Below are positions 42,831-51,972 of a stretch of 64,000 nucleotides of DNA, piece by piece (within the stretch, counting starts at the first letter, position 1; every line of letters begins with the position of its first letter). The notes under the pieces are model-generated. The model ran no database searches and had not been told where the DNA came from. It worked only from the letters and a program-made list of their open reading frames with translations. The DNA comes from Candidatus Tityobacter terrigena. GTDB taxonomy: Bacteria > Vulcanimicrobiota > Vulcanimicrobiia > Vulcanimicrobiales > Vulcanimicrobiaceae. The stretch covers positions 85,638 through 149,637 of the forward strand of contig PMHO01000038.1 of the NCBI GenBank assembly GCA_003156715.1, read 5' to 3'. A program made the translations under genes and the position numbers.

Positions 42831-44120
42831 GTGAAACCCGCAACCAGTTCCTCAAAGATTGCCACCGTCGTGCGCGTTACGAGCGGCAACTTTCTCGAAA
42901 TGTACGACTTCTTCTTGTTCGGTTTCTACGCCACGAACATCAGCCGCGCGTTTTTCCCGGCGGGCAGTGCGTTTGTATCGCTGTTACTGACCTTTGCGGT
43001 GTTCGGCGCAGGGTTTTTGATGCGCCCGCTTGGTGCGATCGTTTTGGGAGCCTACGTCGACCGCGTGGGCCGGCGGCGCGGACTCATCGTAACGCTCTCG
43101 ATCATGGCGATGGGGACGATCCTGATCGCCTTCGTGCCGAGCTACCGCACGCTCGGCCTCCTCGCGCCGCTGCTGGTGCTGACCGGCCGATTGCTGCAAG
43201 GCTTCTCCGCGGGCGTCGAGCTGGGCGGCGTTTCGGTGTACCTCTCTGAGATGGCAACGCCGGGGCATAAGGGATTTTACGTTGCGTGGCAGTCCGCCAG
43301 CCAACAGGTTGCAATCGTCGTTGCGGCTTCGATCGGATTCGGTCTAGCAAAGTTGATGCCGGCCGCTGCAATCGCGCAATGGGGCTGGCGCATTCCCTTC
43401 TTCATCGGATGCCTTATCGTGCCGATCATCCTGGTCATCCGGCGCTCGCTCGAAGAGACGCCGGAGTTCTTGGCCCGCAAGCACCGGCCGGATGTTTCGG
43501 AGATCTTCCGCTCGATAGCAGGCAACTGGCGAATCGTGCTGGCCGGCATGCTTCTGGTGGTGATGACGACGGTTTCATTTTATATGATCACCGTCTACAC
43601 GCCGACGTTTGGTGCGACCGTCCTCAAGCTCGCCGAGACGGACGCGCTGATCGTAACCTTTTGCGTCGGGCTATCCAACTTTTTTTGGCTTCCGGTAACC
43701 GGCGCGTTGTCGGATCGCATCGGCCGCCGGCCGGTGCTCGTGGCATTCACGGCGCTCACCATTCTGACGGCGTATCCGGTGCTCGCGTGGCTCGTCGTCA
43801 ACCCAACCTTCAGCAAACTCCTCGGCGTCGAGCTCTGGCTCTCATTTCTTTACGGCGGCTATAACGGAGCCATGGTGGCCGCGCTTACCGAGGTCGTGCC
43901 GGCCAGCGTCCGCACGGCGGGCTTCTCCCTGGCCTACAGCCTTGCCACCGCGCTTGGCGGATTTACGCCGGCGATCGTCACGAGCCTCATACACGTCACC
44001 GGAAACAAGGCCGCTCCGGGTTTGTGGATGACGTTTGCCGCCGTCTGCGGTCTGGCGGCGACGCTCGCCCTGTACCGGAGCGGCGAATCGAGCCGAGTAG
44101 CCCTGGCGGCCTTGGCGTAG
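42831..44120 (+). CDS. MFS transporter of the metabolite:H+ symporter type
   Basis: 429 residues with about twelve membrane helices. The MHS signatures are seen: [16 protein letters not shown] near residue 20, the [20 protein letters not shown] loop between TM2 and TM3, and [16 protein letters not shown] near 130. Members take up citrate, tricarballylate, proline or similar compounds with protons. The GTG start follows a GAGGAG site, 12 bp after the PPK2 gene. Substrate unknown. Confidence 0.92.
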   Translation: MKPATSSSKIATVVRVTSGNFLEMYDFFLFGFYATNISRAFFPAGSAFVSLLLTFAVFGAGFLMRPLGAIVLGAYVDRVGRRRGLIVTLSIMAMGTILIAFVPSYRTLGLLAPLLVLTGRLLQGFSAGVELGGVSVYLSEMATPGHKGFYVAWQSASQQVAIVVAASIGFGLAKLMPAAAIAQWGWRIPFFIGCLIVPIILVIRRSLEETPEFLARKHRPDVSEIFRSIAGNWRIVLAGMLLVVMTTVSFYMITVYTPTFGATVLKLAETDALIVTFCVGLSNFFWLPVTGALSDRIGRRPVLVAFTALTILTAYPVLAWLVVNPTFSKLLGVELWLSFLYGGYNGAMVAALTEVVPASVRTAGFSLAYSLATALGGFTPAIVTSLIHVTGNKAAPGLWMTFAAVCGLAATLALYRSGESSRVALAALA

Positions 44121-44133
44121 CTAGCCGCAGCGA

Positions 44134-44760
44134 TCATCTTGCCCCAGCTTCTGCCTTCTCACCCGCCAGTTGATCGAGAAACTCGTCGTGATCGACAGGC
44201 CGCGAAAACATCGGGTAGTTCTTGTCCACTGCCAACCGCTGCTCTTCCTCGCTGAGCGTGGCGGTGCAATCCTTGAGCGTGAAAACGTTGTAGCCTTTCT
44301 CGTAGGCCGTGCGCATGGTTGACTCGACGCAGCAGTTGGTGAGAAATCCGCCAAGCGCGATTGTCGTGATTCCCCGGCTGCGAAGGATGAAGTCGAGATT
44401 CGTGCTCGCGAACGCATCGAGCCCACGCTTACCCTCGACGACGATGTCGGACGGGCCGGGTTTGAGATCGTCGACGATCTGGGCACCCCAGCTCCCCTGC
44501 CGGAACGACTTGCTATCGACAACGCCCTTGAGGATACCGTACGGCTCGCTCGTGAGTTCGCGGTAGTCGTCAGCAAAGGAGATCGGCGCGTGCACGATCG
44601 TGGCACCCAGCTCGCGGGCTTTCTTGACGGTGTCTTTGGTGTTCTCGAGCATATTGGTCGACTGCATGATCGGCTTCACGGCCTCGTGTAGCGTCCCGCC
44701 CGGCGACGTGAAGTCGTTCTGATACTCGATCAGTACGACTGCGGTCTTGCTTGGTTCCAT
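44134..44760 (-). CDS. Isochorismatase-family cysteine hydrolase
   Basis: About 208 residues. The triad residues are recognisable: Asp in VVLIEYQNDFTSPGG near 16, Lys in VVEGKRGLDAFAST near 110, and Cys in LTNCCVESTMRTAYEKGYN near 145. Members hydrolyse amides or related bonds (nicotinamidase, N-carbamoyl hydrolases). ATG 44760 has AGAGGTAGG upstream and is chosen over an upstream in-frame start that adds 54 Arg/Ser-rich residues. It is divergent from the TPR gene at 44893. Substrate unknown. Confidence 0.9.
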   Translation of the reverse strand: MEPSKTAVVLIEYQNDFTSPGGTLHEAVKPIMQSTNMLENTKDTVKKARELGATIVHAPISFADDYRELTSEPYGILKGVVDSKSFRQGSWGAQIVDDLKPGPSDIVVEGKRGLDAFASTNLDFILRSRGITTIALGGFLTNCCVESTMRTAYEKGYNVFTLKDCTATLSEEEQRLAVDKNYPMFSRPVDHDEFLDQLAGEKAEAGAR

Positions 44761-44892
44761 CTTTGACCTACCTCTTAAGCGCACGTCATCACGTCCGGAG
44801 CTATTCGAAGCCTGTCGGCGCAATCCCGGCTGGCGCGGCGCAGCCTGGTGCTCTTTGGAGGACCTCGGCAGCGACGACGGTAGTTTGGGGAC

Positions 44893-45420
44893 ATGACCGG
44901 CGCCGGCGCGGACTGGGAACAACGCATATCCGATCTATGGTCGAGAATTGACGACCACGACGAGAAAGCGTTTGTCGTTCTCGTCGAAACGCTCGCGGCT
45001 GAGCTTCCGCCGGGGAACGCTATTGGACTATTCGAGCGCGCTTCGGCCTTTGATTCCACGGGTCACCCCGACGTCGCGGCCGCACTGTACGAGGACGCGC
45101 TTGCTGCGGGCTTAGCCGGCGAGCGCCGGCGGCGCGCGATCATTCAGATGGCAAGCTCCTTGCGCAACCTCGGCAAAGCTCGGGCTGCGGTGGATTTGCT
45201 GAGCGCCGAGCTGAATTCGCAGACAGATGCGCTGACTGGCGCCGTTCGAGCCTTCTTGGCGCTGGCGCTCGTAGACCTAGGGCGCGAGCGCGAAGCCGTC
45301 GCCGTTGCGCTTACGGCCCTTTCTGAATACCTTCCGCGCTACAACAGGTCCGTGGCTCGCTATGCGGTGCAACTGACGACTGAGTCAACGACTGGGGACG
45401 TACGCGAACGTACAAATTGA
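44893..45420 (+). CDS. TPR-like small protein
   Basis: 175 residues, all helical. FERASAFDSTGHPDVAAALY then LRNLGKARAAVDLL resemble three TPR units. Proteins of this type (about 165 residues, single domain) are common in soil bacteria and of unknown role. No signal peptide. It is divergent from the cysteine hydrolase and followed 128 bp later by a DUF3175 gene. Confidence 0.8.
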   Translation: MTGAGADWEQRISDLWSRIDDHDEKAFVVLVETLAAELPPGNAIGLFERASAFDSTGHPDVAAALYEDALAAGLAGERRRRAIIQMASSLRNLGKARAAVDLLSAELNSQTDALTGAVRAFLALALVDLGREREAVAVALTALSEYLPRYNRSVARYAVQLTTESTTGDVRERTN

Positions 45421-45548
45421 GCGAAGAGGTGCTCGGCGCCGAATCGCTCGGCAAGGTCGCGTGGGCGAGGGAGAGGTTGCCGCCGCGGCAGTTGGAACGC
45501 ACGCCGCACGGCTGCCTAACGTGCACGGATGCTGGGAACGATGACCAT

Positions 45549-45869
45549 ATGGCTGAACGTAAGAAACGCACGGCGAGCCGCTGGTCCCAGGACGTTACCG
45601 AGCACAGCAACGCGCTCGACCTCGACGGCGGCGTGTTCACTTGGGAGGATCCGAAGCGGATCGCTGCCTCGCTCAAGCAATCAGCAGAGACCAGCAAGCG
45701 CCGCAAGGCCGATGCGTTTCGCTCCGCGCTGTCGATGCTGGTCTTCTATCAGAACCGGGCAGGTAAGAATCTCACGCGCGAACGTCGCAAGGTCCTCGAC
45801 GAGGCCAAGGACGAGTTACGCGAGTTGTTCGGCCGCGGGCGAAAGAACGCGAGGCGCACGACCGCCTAA
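45549..45869 (+). CDS. DUF3175 family protein
   Basis: 106 residues. The family features are clear: SRWSQDVTEHSNALDLDGGV, then FTWEDPKRIAASLKQSAE and SALSMLVFYQNRAGKNL, ending ELRELFGR. DUF3175 proteins are small, basic and of unknown function. ATG 45549 is the start of the conserved part; upstream in-frame sequence does not match the family. Confidence 0.88.
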   Translation: MAERKKRTASRWSQDVTEHSNALDLDGGVFTWEDPKRIAASLKQSAETSKRRKADAFRSALSMLVFYQNRAGKNLTRERRKVLDEAKDELRELFGRGRKNARRTTA

Positions 45870-46034
45870 CGACGAGCGAGCAACCCCCTAAAAGAGGTGC
45901 GAGCAGCCCCCCGAGATGGGCCAAGGAAACCGAGCGAGGGGAAGCCGCCTAGGATTCTACGCGGCTGAGGTCGCCCCGCCAGAATCGAAGGCGGTCGAAC
46001 CCCTGGTATAACTTTTGTTAATGGTTGATAGTGC

Positions 46035-46074
46035 TTATGACTCCTTGACGCGATCAAATAATTTGTGCTAGCGT
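46035..46074 (+). promoter_or_regulatory. Promoter P1 (TTGACG-18-TAGCGT)
   Basis: A -35 TTGACG (46045-46050), 18-bp spacer and TAGCGT -10 (46069-46074). This 40-bp block matches 48413-48452 at 35 positions, with the last 19 identical. ATG 46082 follows the -10 after 7 nt, so transcription would start at the start codon. Confidence 0.7.
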
Positions 46075-46081
46075 CCCCGTA

Positions 46082-46309
46082 ATGTCGAGCATCGCGGCGG
46101 GACACCGGGCCGGCTTCCCGAGCAACCTGAATTGGCCGACCGTCACGACCTCGATCGTCGCGCGCTATTTTGTCGTTCCAGCCATCATCGGCGGCGTGGC
46201 GTTGAGCTTCGCCATCGCGGCGACCACCGAGCCGGCGCATTTCGGGCACTCGCACAAAACCGAGGCGCATTCGGCCGCGACCCAGCAACGGCTTTCGCTG
46301 GCTTGGTGA
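46082..46309 (+). CDS. Small single-pass membrane protein (hypothetical)
   Basis: 75 residues with one hydrophobic segment (RYFVVPAIIGGVALSFAIAA, residues 28-47) between polar ends. The C-terminal tail is His-rich (HFGHSHKTEAH). It lies directly behind promoter P1 with no room for a leader, which supports a leaderless start at this ATG. I recognise no family. A second small membrane ORF follows an almost identical promoter at 48413. Confidence 0.6.
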   Translation: MSSIAAGHRAGFPSNLNWPTVTTSIVARYFVVPAIIGGVALSFAIAATTEPAHFGHSHKTEAHSAATQQRLSLAW

Positions 46310-46382
46310 GCCCGGCGATGCGGAAGGCGGTAGCCCTTGCGCCGCCTTCCGCATCGACCAAAGGCGCCAAGCCCCGCCTAGT

Positions 46383-46949
46383 TTAGTACGGGCACTCGTA
46401 CGGTGTGTAGGGTGGATTCCACCAGGGTGTCCACTCGTAGCCGTTCCAGTACCAGCAAACGCCGGGCGAGTACTCGTAGACGAACGCATTGAGGCCGTCG
46501 AGGTTTAACCAGAAACCGTAGTGGCCGCCCCACGTCGTCCAGTCCTGATTGGCCCAGTAGTCGTGCCAATAACCGTGATACCAGCCGTTGGCCCAATAAC
46601 CGCGATCGGAGCCGGGATGCCCTGCATATTTCACGTTCACGGTCGTATGATAGTGGTTAATGTGATAGCTCGTGATGTCTTTGTAGACCTGATGGTTGGT
46701 GATCGCGACGTTCCGCTTAACTTGCGGGGTGTACTCGCGCACCGGCCGGCTCGCCGGATGGAATTGGTCGGGCGCAGCATGAGCGACCGGCTCGCGAACG
46801 ATCGGCGCCGCATGGGGCGCAGCCGGATGCTGATAGTGAGGCGCGGCTGCCGGCCTTGCGGGAGCTCCGCCGCGTGACGGTGCGGCCGGCGCCGGCGAGT
46901 TCGCGAGCAGTAGGCCGACGGCGAGCACGATTTGGAGAAGCGATTTCAT
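46383..46949 (-). CDS. Secreted Trp/Tyr/His-rich protein
   Basis: About 188 residues. A signal peptide (LLQIVLAVGLLLANSPAPAA) leads to a Pro/His-rich stretch (PHYQHPAAPHAAP), then a domain full of aromatic residues (GYWANGWYHGYWHDYWANQD; CWYWNGYEWTPWWNPPY). It recalls the W-rich secreted protein at 38210 and may also be a surface or matrix protein. AAGGAG lies somewhat far (about 13 nt) from ATG 46949. Function unknown. Confidence 0.75.
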   Translation of the reverse strand: MKSLLQIVLAVGLLLANSPAPAAPSRGGAPARPAAAPHYQHPAAPHAAPIVREPVAHAAPDQFHPASRPVREYTPQVKRNVAITNHQVYKDITSYHINHYHTTVNVKYAGHPGSDRGYWANGWYHGYWHDYWANQDWTTWGGHYGFWLNLDGLNAFVYEYSPGVCWYWNGYEWTPWWNPPYTPYECPY

Positions 46950-47105
46950 AAAATAAAATTTGCTCCTTTTGTTACAATTCGCCCAAACGCGAAAAGACTT
47001 TACGCCCCAGCGTACCCAATGCGGTTCTCCAAAAAACGCACCAGCAATTCCCAGCAATTTCCCAGAAATATCGCGTCTCGCGTCATTCGCCTCGCTCGCG
47101 TCCCC

Positions 47106-48254
47106 TTATGTCTTAGGAAGTACGTTTACGCCAAGCCGCAAGACGGTGTTGCGTCCCGAGCGGCGAGAGAAACCCGCGAAGGTCAGCACGAGACGACGCG
47201 CCGCCGCGTTGTCTCCGACGATCTCTGAAGCGGCTCGCGCCGGTTCGTCGACCGAGGTTAGCACATTCCAGCCGCCGCCGCGGAGCGCACCCACCACCGT
47301 CTTCGTAAGATCGGGCTCACCCGTTGCGTTTGCAACGAGCACGAGGTCCTGAGGCGGTTCGTCCGGCGAACACACCAGGCGCCCGACGATCTTAGCCCAC
47401 AAATCGTCGACGATGACGACAGACGCATTGCCCACGAATTCCGGCCGTCCCGGCAGCGTAAGAGTGCGGACGTTGTCGGGAGGAACGCCTCGGTATAACT
47501 CGACCAGCGCCTGAAGCTGAGAGTCGTTCAGGGGCGTCTTTACGTCCTTGCGAGCAAACCGTATCAAGCGTGGGATCTTGACCCAGTTCAGCGGCTCGCC
47601 CATCTCGCGTACGATCTCCCGAATGACCTGCTGCTGACGGCGCATGCGGCCCCAGTCGGACTCAACGTCGTGGCGAAAGCGCATGTACTCCAGCACTTGC
47701 CCGCCAGTGAGGAACTGCTCGCCCTTCTTGAGGTGGATATGGAGATCGCCGTAGTTGTCGTCGTAGTCCATGTCGCGCTCGACATCGATGTTGATGCCGC
47801 CAATTGCGTCGACGATCTGCTTTGCGCCGCCTGGATCGATCGTCAGCGTCGAATCGATGTGCGATCCTGTGAGCGCCCCGACGAGGCGCGCGGTGAGCGG
47901 GGGCCCGCCGAAAGCGTAGGCCGCGTTCAGTTTCTGGTGCCCGTGCCCCGGAACCGCAACCCAGGTGTCGCGCGGGACCGAGATGAGCGTCGCAGTACGC
48001 CGGTCGAGGTCGACGTGAGCGAGAATGATCGTGTCAGTGTTACCCTCGTCCTCTTGCGCGCCCAGCACGACAAGGTTGAGGCGCCGTTTATGAAATGCGC
48101 CTGCAACGTCGCGCTGCGCCAGGCCAAACGCGACTCGTTCCGCGACCGACTCGCGCAGCTTCTCGAAAGCCAGAAAACCGAAGGCGGTCGCCGCTACGAA
48201 GCCGCCGGCCACGAGCATGACTACCCAAGCCCCCGATTCGATCAGCCGGCGCAT
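47106..48254 (-). CDS. LytR-CpsA-Psr (LCP) family protein
   Basis: 382 residues. One N-terminal membrane helix (WVVMLVAGGFVAATAFGFLA) is followed by the LCP domain (NLVVLGAQEDEGNTDTIILA; ISVPRDTWVAVPGHGHQKLN with the conserved Arg; YMRFRHDVESDWGRMRRQQQ), then a LytR_C domain (DLVLVANATGEPDLTKTVVG). LCP enzymes attach polymers such as teichoic acids or arabinogalactan to peptidoglycan outside the membrane. That suggests anchored wall or capsule polymers in this organism. It is transcribed away from promoter P2. Confidence 0.92.
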   Translation of the reverse strand: MRRLIESGAWVVMLVAGGFVAATAFGFLAFEKLRESVAERVAFGLAQRDVAGAFHKRRLNLVVLGAQEDEGNTDTIILAHVDLDRRTATLISVPRDTWVAVPGHGHQKLNAAYAFGGPPLTARLVGALTGSHIDSTLTIDPGGAKQIVDAIGGINIDVERDMDYDDNYGDLHIHLKKGEQFLTGGQVLEYMRFRHDVESDWGRMRRQQQVIREIVREMGEPLNWVKIPRLIRFARKDVKTPLNDSQLQALVELYRGVPPDNVRTLTLPGRPEFVGNASVVIVDDLWAKIVGRLVCSPDEPPQDLVLVANATGEPDLTKTVVGALRGGGWNVLTSVDEPARAASEIVGDNAAARRLVLTFAGFSRRSGRNTVLRLGVNVLPKT

Positions 48255-48412
48255 CGGACTCCTTCTGCGAATATCCCGCCTATGATACCGTGACGACTCG
48301 TACGCCGCGACGAAGTCAGCGCCAAGTCGTACGCGTCCGCTTAGAGGAGTCCTGCCCGCCTTGCAGCACGACGACTATCATTACAAAAACTTGGTATTAC
48401 GTCTTGAAAGAT

Positions 48413-48452
48413 TTATGACTACTTGACGGGCCGAAATAATTTGTGCTAGCGT
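48413..48452 (+). promoter_or_regulatory. Promoter P2 (TTGACG-18-TAGCGT)
   Basis: Near copy of P1 (46035-46074): TTGACG at 48423-48428, 18-bp spacer and TAGCGT at 48447-48452. An ATG lies 8 nt later (48461) and opens a 30-codon frame. The membrane ORF starts further on in another frame. A CCCGAGCAnCC sequence is also shared downstream. Confidence 0.7.
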
Positions 48453-48486
48453 AACGGCGTATGACACACGTCGCGCCGGTACGCCG

Positions 48487-48723
48487 TTGTACGCTCCCCG
48501 AGCAGCCAGGATTAATGCCGGGGCCGCGGCGCTTTTGGGGCGCGGCTTCGTGATCGTCGCCCTGGCCGCGGCGTTAGTCGCCTCGGTTATCACGTTCACG
48601 CTTGGCGCCGCGGTCGGGTACCATTGGCGCCGTGCCGAACAGGAACGCGACGCCATGGTGTTCGCCACGGCGCGCCAACTCTTCGGGGTTGACTCCGGGC
48701 CATCATCGGCCTTGTGGCGCTAA
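48487..48723 (+). CDS. Small single-pass membrane protein (hypothetical, start uncertain)
   Basis: Up to 78 residues with one membrane helix (VIVALAAALVASVITFTLGA) and a charged tail (RRAEQERDAMVFATARQLF). Start candidates are TTG 48487 and a GTG near 48550. The ATG at 48461, expected from promoter P2, is in a different frame, so either a frameshift separates them or that ATG opens a leader peptide. No family recognised. Confidence 0.45.
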   Translation: MYAPRAARINAGAAALLGRGFVIVALAAALVASVITFTLGAAVGYHWRRAEQERDAMVFATARQLFGVDSGPSSALWR

Positions 48724-48811
48724 GCTCGATCCCAGGTTAAAAAGCGGGCCTACTACGGGCCTACTAGTCGAAGGCCCCAAAAGCTGTCCTCAGGCCGGCT
48801 GGCGACCGCGG

Positions 48812-49660
48812 CTAGAAGCGAGCGCCTTCGAGGTTGGCGTGAGCGATCGTTTGCAGCTCGTCGCGCGTTACCGGACGGCAGTCGGACCGACGCCGGCGGC
48901 AATAGCGAACGCCGGTGAGATCGGCGCCACGCAGGGTGGCGCCCGCGAAGTTCGCGCATTGGATTTTCTCCAAGGACAGTCCGTCGCGGTCGTTTTCGGG
49001 ATTGCACACGATGGCGGAAGCTAGTGACGCGCCGTCAAGTCTGGCTGCGCGAAAATTGGCCCCTTGCAGCTCGGCGCGATCGAACCGTGCCTGGCTCGCG
49101 TCGGCGTGCTCGAGGTCGGCGCCGACGAGGGAGCCGTCGCTGAAGTTCGCGCGCAAGAGGTCGTCGCCACGCAGGCTGCTGCCGACGAATAACGCTCCGG
49201 CAAGGTCGAGACCGCGCAGGCTTACGTCGTGCAAGTCGCAGCCGGTGCAACTCGGGGCGGCGCCGTGCAGCGACTTCATCGCGTTGAGCAGAGCGTGGGT
49301 GAGGCGCACGCCGACGAGCTTCACGTTGGTGAGGTTGGCCCCCGCGAACGACGCGCCTTCGAGCCGAACGCCGGTGAAATTCGCATCGGTAAGATTCGCG
49401 CCGTCGAACTGAACGCTGCTCAGGTTCGCGCCGGTAAATCGAGCCTCCCGAAGATCGGCGTTGCGCAAGTCGGCGCCACGCAGGTTCGCGCCGACGACAT
49501 CGATGCCGTGAAGATCGCGGCCTTGCAGATTGAGTCCGGCGAGATCGCAGCCCACGCAATGCTCGAGCAGTTCGCGCGGCAGCTCGGCGGACCGAACGGA
49601 AAGAGGGACGATGGACAAGGCTACCAGCAGAGACAGGGCGAGCGTTCGATGTATTTTCAT
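48812..49660 (-). CDS. Secreted pentapeptide-repeat protein with CxGCDL motifs
   Basis: 282 residues. A signal peptide (LALSLLVALSIVPLSVRSAE) precedes a long pentapeptide-repeat helix of A(D/N)LxG units (LRGADLRNADLREARF; FTGANLSSVQFDGANLTDAN). The first block begins HCVGCDLAGLNL near residue 35; a second begins SCTGCDLHDVSL near 138; the C-terminus has a Cys-rich segment (YCRRRRSDC). The same CxGCDL caps occur in the M56 protein just upstream. It starts 71 bp after that gene with AAGGA before the ATG. It may be a diffusible partner or decoy for that protein. Function unknown. Confidence 0.88.
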   Translation of the reverse strand: MKIHRTLALSLLVALSIVPLSVRSAELPRELLEHCVGCDLAGLNLQGRDLHGIDVVGANLRGADLRNADLREARFTGANLSSVQFDGANLTDANFTGVRLEGASFAGANLTNVKLVGVRLTHALLNAMKSLHGAAPSCTGCDLHDVSLRGLDLAGALFVGSSLRGDDLLRANFSDGSLVGADLEHADASQARFDRAELQGANFRAARLDGASLASAIVCNPENDRDGLSLEKIQCANFAGATLRGADLTGVRYCRRRRSDCRPVTRDELQTIAHANLEGARF

Positions 49661-49731
49661 TACTCTTAATTCCTTAGGAAATCAACTCAATCGTAAAGGG
49701 GCGCGATGTGCCGCGGTGCCTCATCGTGCAG

Positions 49732-51972
49732 CTATTGGCTTAGCGAGGTGCCGGTCAGCGAGATGCCCGCGAGCCGGGCGCCGCTAAGCGACGCATTGTC
49801 GAAGTCGCAGCCGATCAGAACCGCGTTGCGCAAGTCGACGCCGTCGAGCTTGGCATGGCTGAGATCGACACCGGTCAGGCGAATTCCGTTGAGGTTCGCG
49901 CCGGTCAGATCCGCGTGTGAAAGGTCGACGCCGGTGAGCGCGATGCCGTGCCAATCGATTCCACGCAGGTTCATGCGCGAGAGGTCGCAACCGTTACAGG
50001 GCGTCGCGAGGATCGCTCGCAGAGCCGTGGCGTCGAACGAAGCGTCGCGGAACGACGTTCCGGTCAGTCGCACCCCCTCGAGATGCGCGCCCCGGAAAGT
50101 CGCCCCTTGGATGTCGGCGCCGGTCAGGCGCGCTCCGCTCAGGTTAGCGCCGTCGAGATTCGCGTGGCTCAAATCGACGCCGTTGAGTGTCGCGTCCGAT
50201 AAATTTGCTCCGCGCAGGTCGGCGTGATTCAAGTCGGCGCCGGACAGCGTGATGCCGTGCAGATCGAGGTTGCGCAAGTCGCGACCGGAGAGATCGCAGC
50301 CGACGCAGCGAGAGACGAGCTCGCGTGTGAGCGGATCGCCTTGCGCGATCTGCATCGCGGGAACCTTTACGTTCACTGCCGGAACGTGGACCTGGACGCC
50401 GGGAACTTGCAACGGCGACAGCTGGTCTAGGAGCGCGCGGACTTGCACGTTTACACCCGCGACTTGCACTTTCACATCCGGGACGTGCACGTTTACAGGC
50501 GGGACGTGCACGTTCGTAGCCGGGACGCGCACGTTCAAGGGCGGCACGCGAACCTTGGCGACCGCCGGATGGGAAGCGGACTCAGCGTCCGAATCGGCAC
50601 TGCCCTCAGCGTCGGCATCTGCATCGCTGTCCGCGGCCGAATTTGCGTCGCGTTGTGCGACTTGGACGGTGTGGCGTTGCTGGGTTTGGACGGCGTGGCG
50701 TTCCTGGGAATGGACGTTCACGCTGCCGTGCCACCGCACGACCGATTCGGTCTTCTCTGGTGCGGCGCCCTGGGGTCCGTGGGCGGACCGCGAGGGAGTC
50801 GCGGCGTGCTGGGTTCGCGGCTGAACCGCCGCGTGCGCGGGCTGTTGGGCAATCGCGGCGACTGCCTGCGACGCTGGCAATTGGAGCGGCGGAGCGGCGA
50901 CGGCGACCACCGTCGACGAAAGGAGCGCGAGGGCGAAGCCTGCGACGAGGCTCATCGGGTTCAAGCCCATTAGGCGTTCGCGGCCCGGAGCGAGCAGCGC
51001 TTCGATGCGCGTCGAGATCTGGCGTCGCGTGAAGAGTGCGCCCGGGGCGACGACTGCATAGGCAGGCATGCGCATCTGCCGCGCCATGCGTAGCAGCGAT
51101 TCGGCGTAACGCACGACGTCCGCGCTGCGCGCGACGACCGCGTCGTCGGCAGCCATCTCGCGCTCCAGTGCGATCCGGCGCCCGACGTACCACACGACCG
51201 GGTTGAACCAAAAGAGCCGCTCGATCGCACGCTGCACGAGATTCGTCCAGTCGTCGTAGTGGCGCAGGTGGGCATGTTCGTGGACGACGAGGTCCTCGAT
51301 CGCGCGCAAGCCGCTGTGCGTCGCGAGATCGACTGGTATGAGGATGACCGGGCGGCGGAATCCGATCGCCACGGGAACTTCGATTTCGTGCGAGAGACGA
51401 AGGTACGCCTCGCGCCCGGCGCTCGGGGCGCTCAGCCACGGAAGATCGTCCGCCAGCGAATCGTCGAGAGGAATTGAACGGCCCTTGACCCGTCGCAGGC
51501 CGTAGACGCTCAACGCTAGCATCGCAAGCCCGGCTAGCGCGCCGAGCGCGAATGCGGCGTCAAGCGCGAGGAAGACATCGTGTCCGAGCCCGGCAAAGCG
51601 CGGTGCGGCCGGCAGCGACGACGCGGCAGCCCACGACCTTGTTGCGAGACGATGGGCGGTCGCCGGGATCCTCCGAGCGGGCGCTACCCGCGCTGGCGAC
51701 GTTTCCGCGCCGAGGTTTTTTTGCGAGAGCGCGAACGTCTCGGCAGGCTGCGCCGGCTGTGCCTGCTGTGCCTGCTGCGCACGAGCGAGGCTAACGCCGG
51801 CACTTATGAAGGGCAGGCCCGCGACCGCGAGGAGCGTCATGAACCACAGCTTGTGGCGGCTTGCGGCGGTGAAGTGGCTGGATCGAACGAGCAACGCCGT
51901 TCCGGCCGCCAGAACGATGCTTCCGGCGATGCTGCTGGCGAGCGCTACGAGAATAACGGTTGCGAGGTTCAT
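49732..51972 (-). CDS. BlaR1-like M56 membrane peptidase fused to a pentapeptide-repeat domain
   Basis: 746 residues. The N-terminal third is a BlaR1/MecR1-type M56 protease: membrane helices near residues 5-28, 38-58, 110-135 and 320-340, the zinc motif DLVVHEHAHLRHYDDW near 229, and ALEREMAADDAVVARSADVV near 265 with the third ligand. After a Ser/Asp/Ala linker and a repeated VxVPxVNV segment (about 470-544) comes a pentapeptide-repeat domain (about 550-746) with two blocks headed CVGCDL and CNGCDL. Classical BlaR1 has a penicillin-binding sensor there. It overlaps blaI by 4 nt. By analogy it would sense a signal outside and inactivate BlaI. ATG 51972 was chosen for this overlap and the membrane start. 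Confidence 0.88.
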   Translation of the reverse strand: MNLATVILVALASSIAGSIVLAAGTALLVRSSHFTAASRHKLWFMTLLAVAGLPFISAGVSLARAQQAQQAQPAQPAETFALSQKNLGAETSPARVAPARRIPATAHRLATRSWAAASSLPAAPRFAGLGHDVFLALDAAFALGALAGLAMLALSVYGLRRVKGRSIPLDDSLADDLPWLSAPSAGREAYLRLSHEIEVPVAIGFRRPVILIPVDLATHSGLRAIEDLVVHEHAHLRHYDDWTNLVQRAIERLFWFNPVVWYVGRRIALEREMAADDAVVARSADVVRYAESLLRMARQMRMPAYAVVAPGALFTRRQISTRIEALLAPGRERLMGLNPMSLVAGFALALLSSTVVAVAAPPLQLPASQAVAAIAQQPAHAAVQPRTQHAATPSRSAHGPQGAAPEKTESVVRWHGSVNVHSQERHAVQTQQRHTVQVAQRDANSAADSDADADAEGSADSDAESASHPAVAKVRVPPLNVRVPATNVHVPPVNVHVPDVKVQVAGVNVQVRALLDQLSPLQVPGVQVHVPAVNVKVPAMQIAQGDPLTRELVSRCVGCDLSGRDLRNLDLHGITLSGADLNHADLRGANLSDATLNGVDLSHANLDGANLSGARLTGADIQGATFRGAHLEGVRLTGTSFRDASFDATALRAILATPCNGCDLSRMNLRGIDWHGIALTGVDLSHADLTGANLNGIRLTGVDLSHAKLDGVDLRNAVLIGCDFDNASLSGARLAGISLTGTSLSQ

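Noticed and set aside
49000-50300. Regular repeats that might be taken for CRISPR or direct DNA repeats
   Set aside because: They reflect the five-codon periodicity of pentapeptide-repeat coding sequence.
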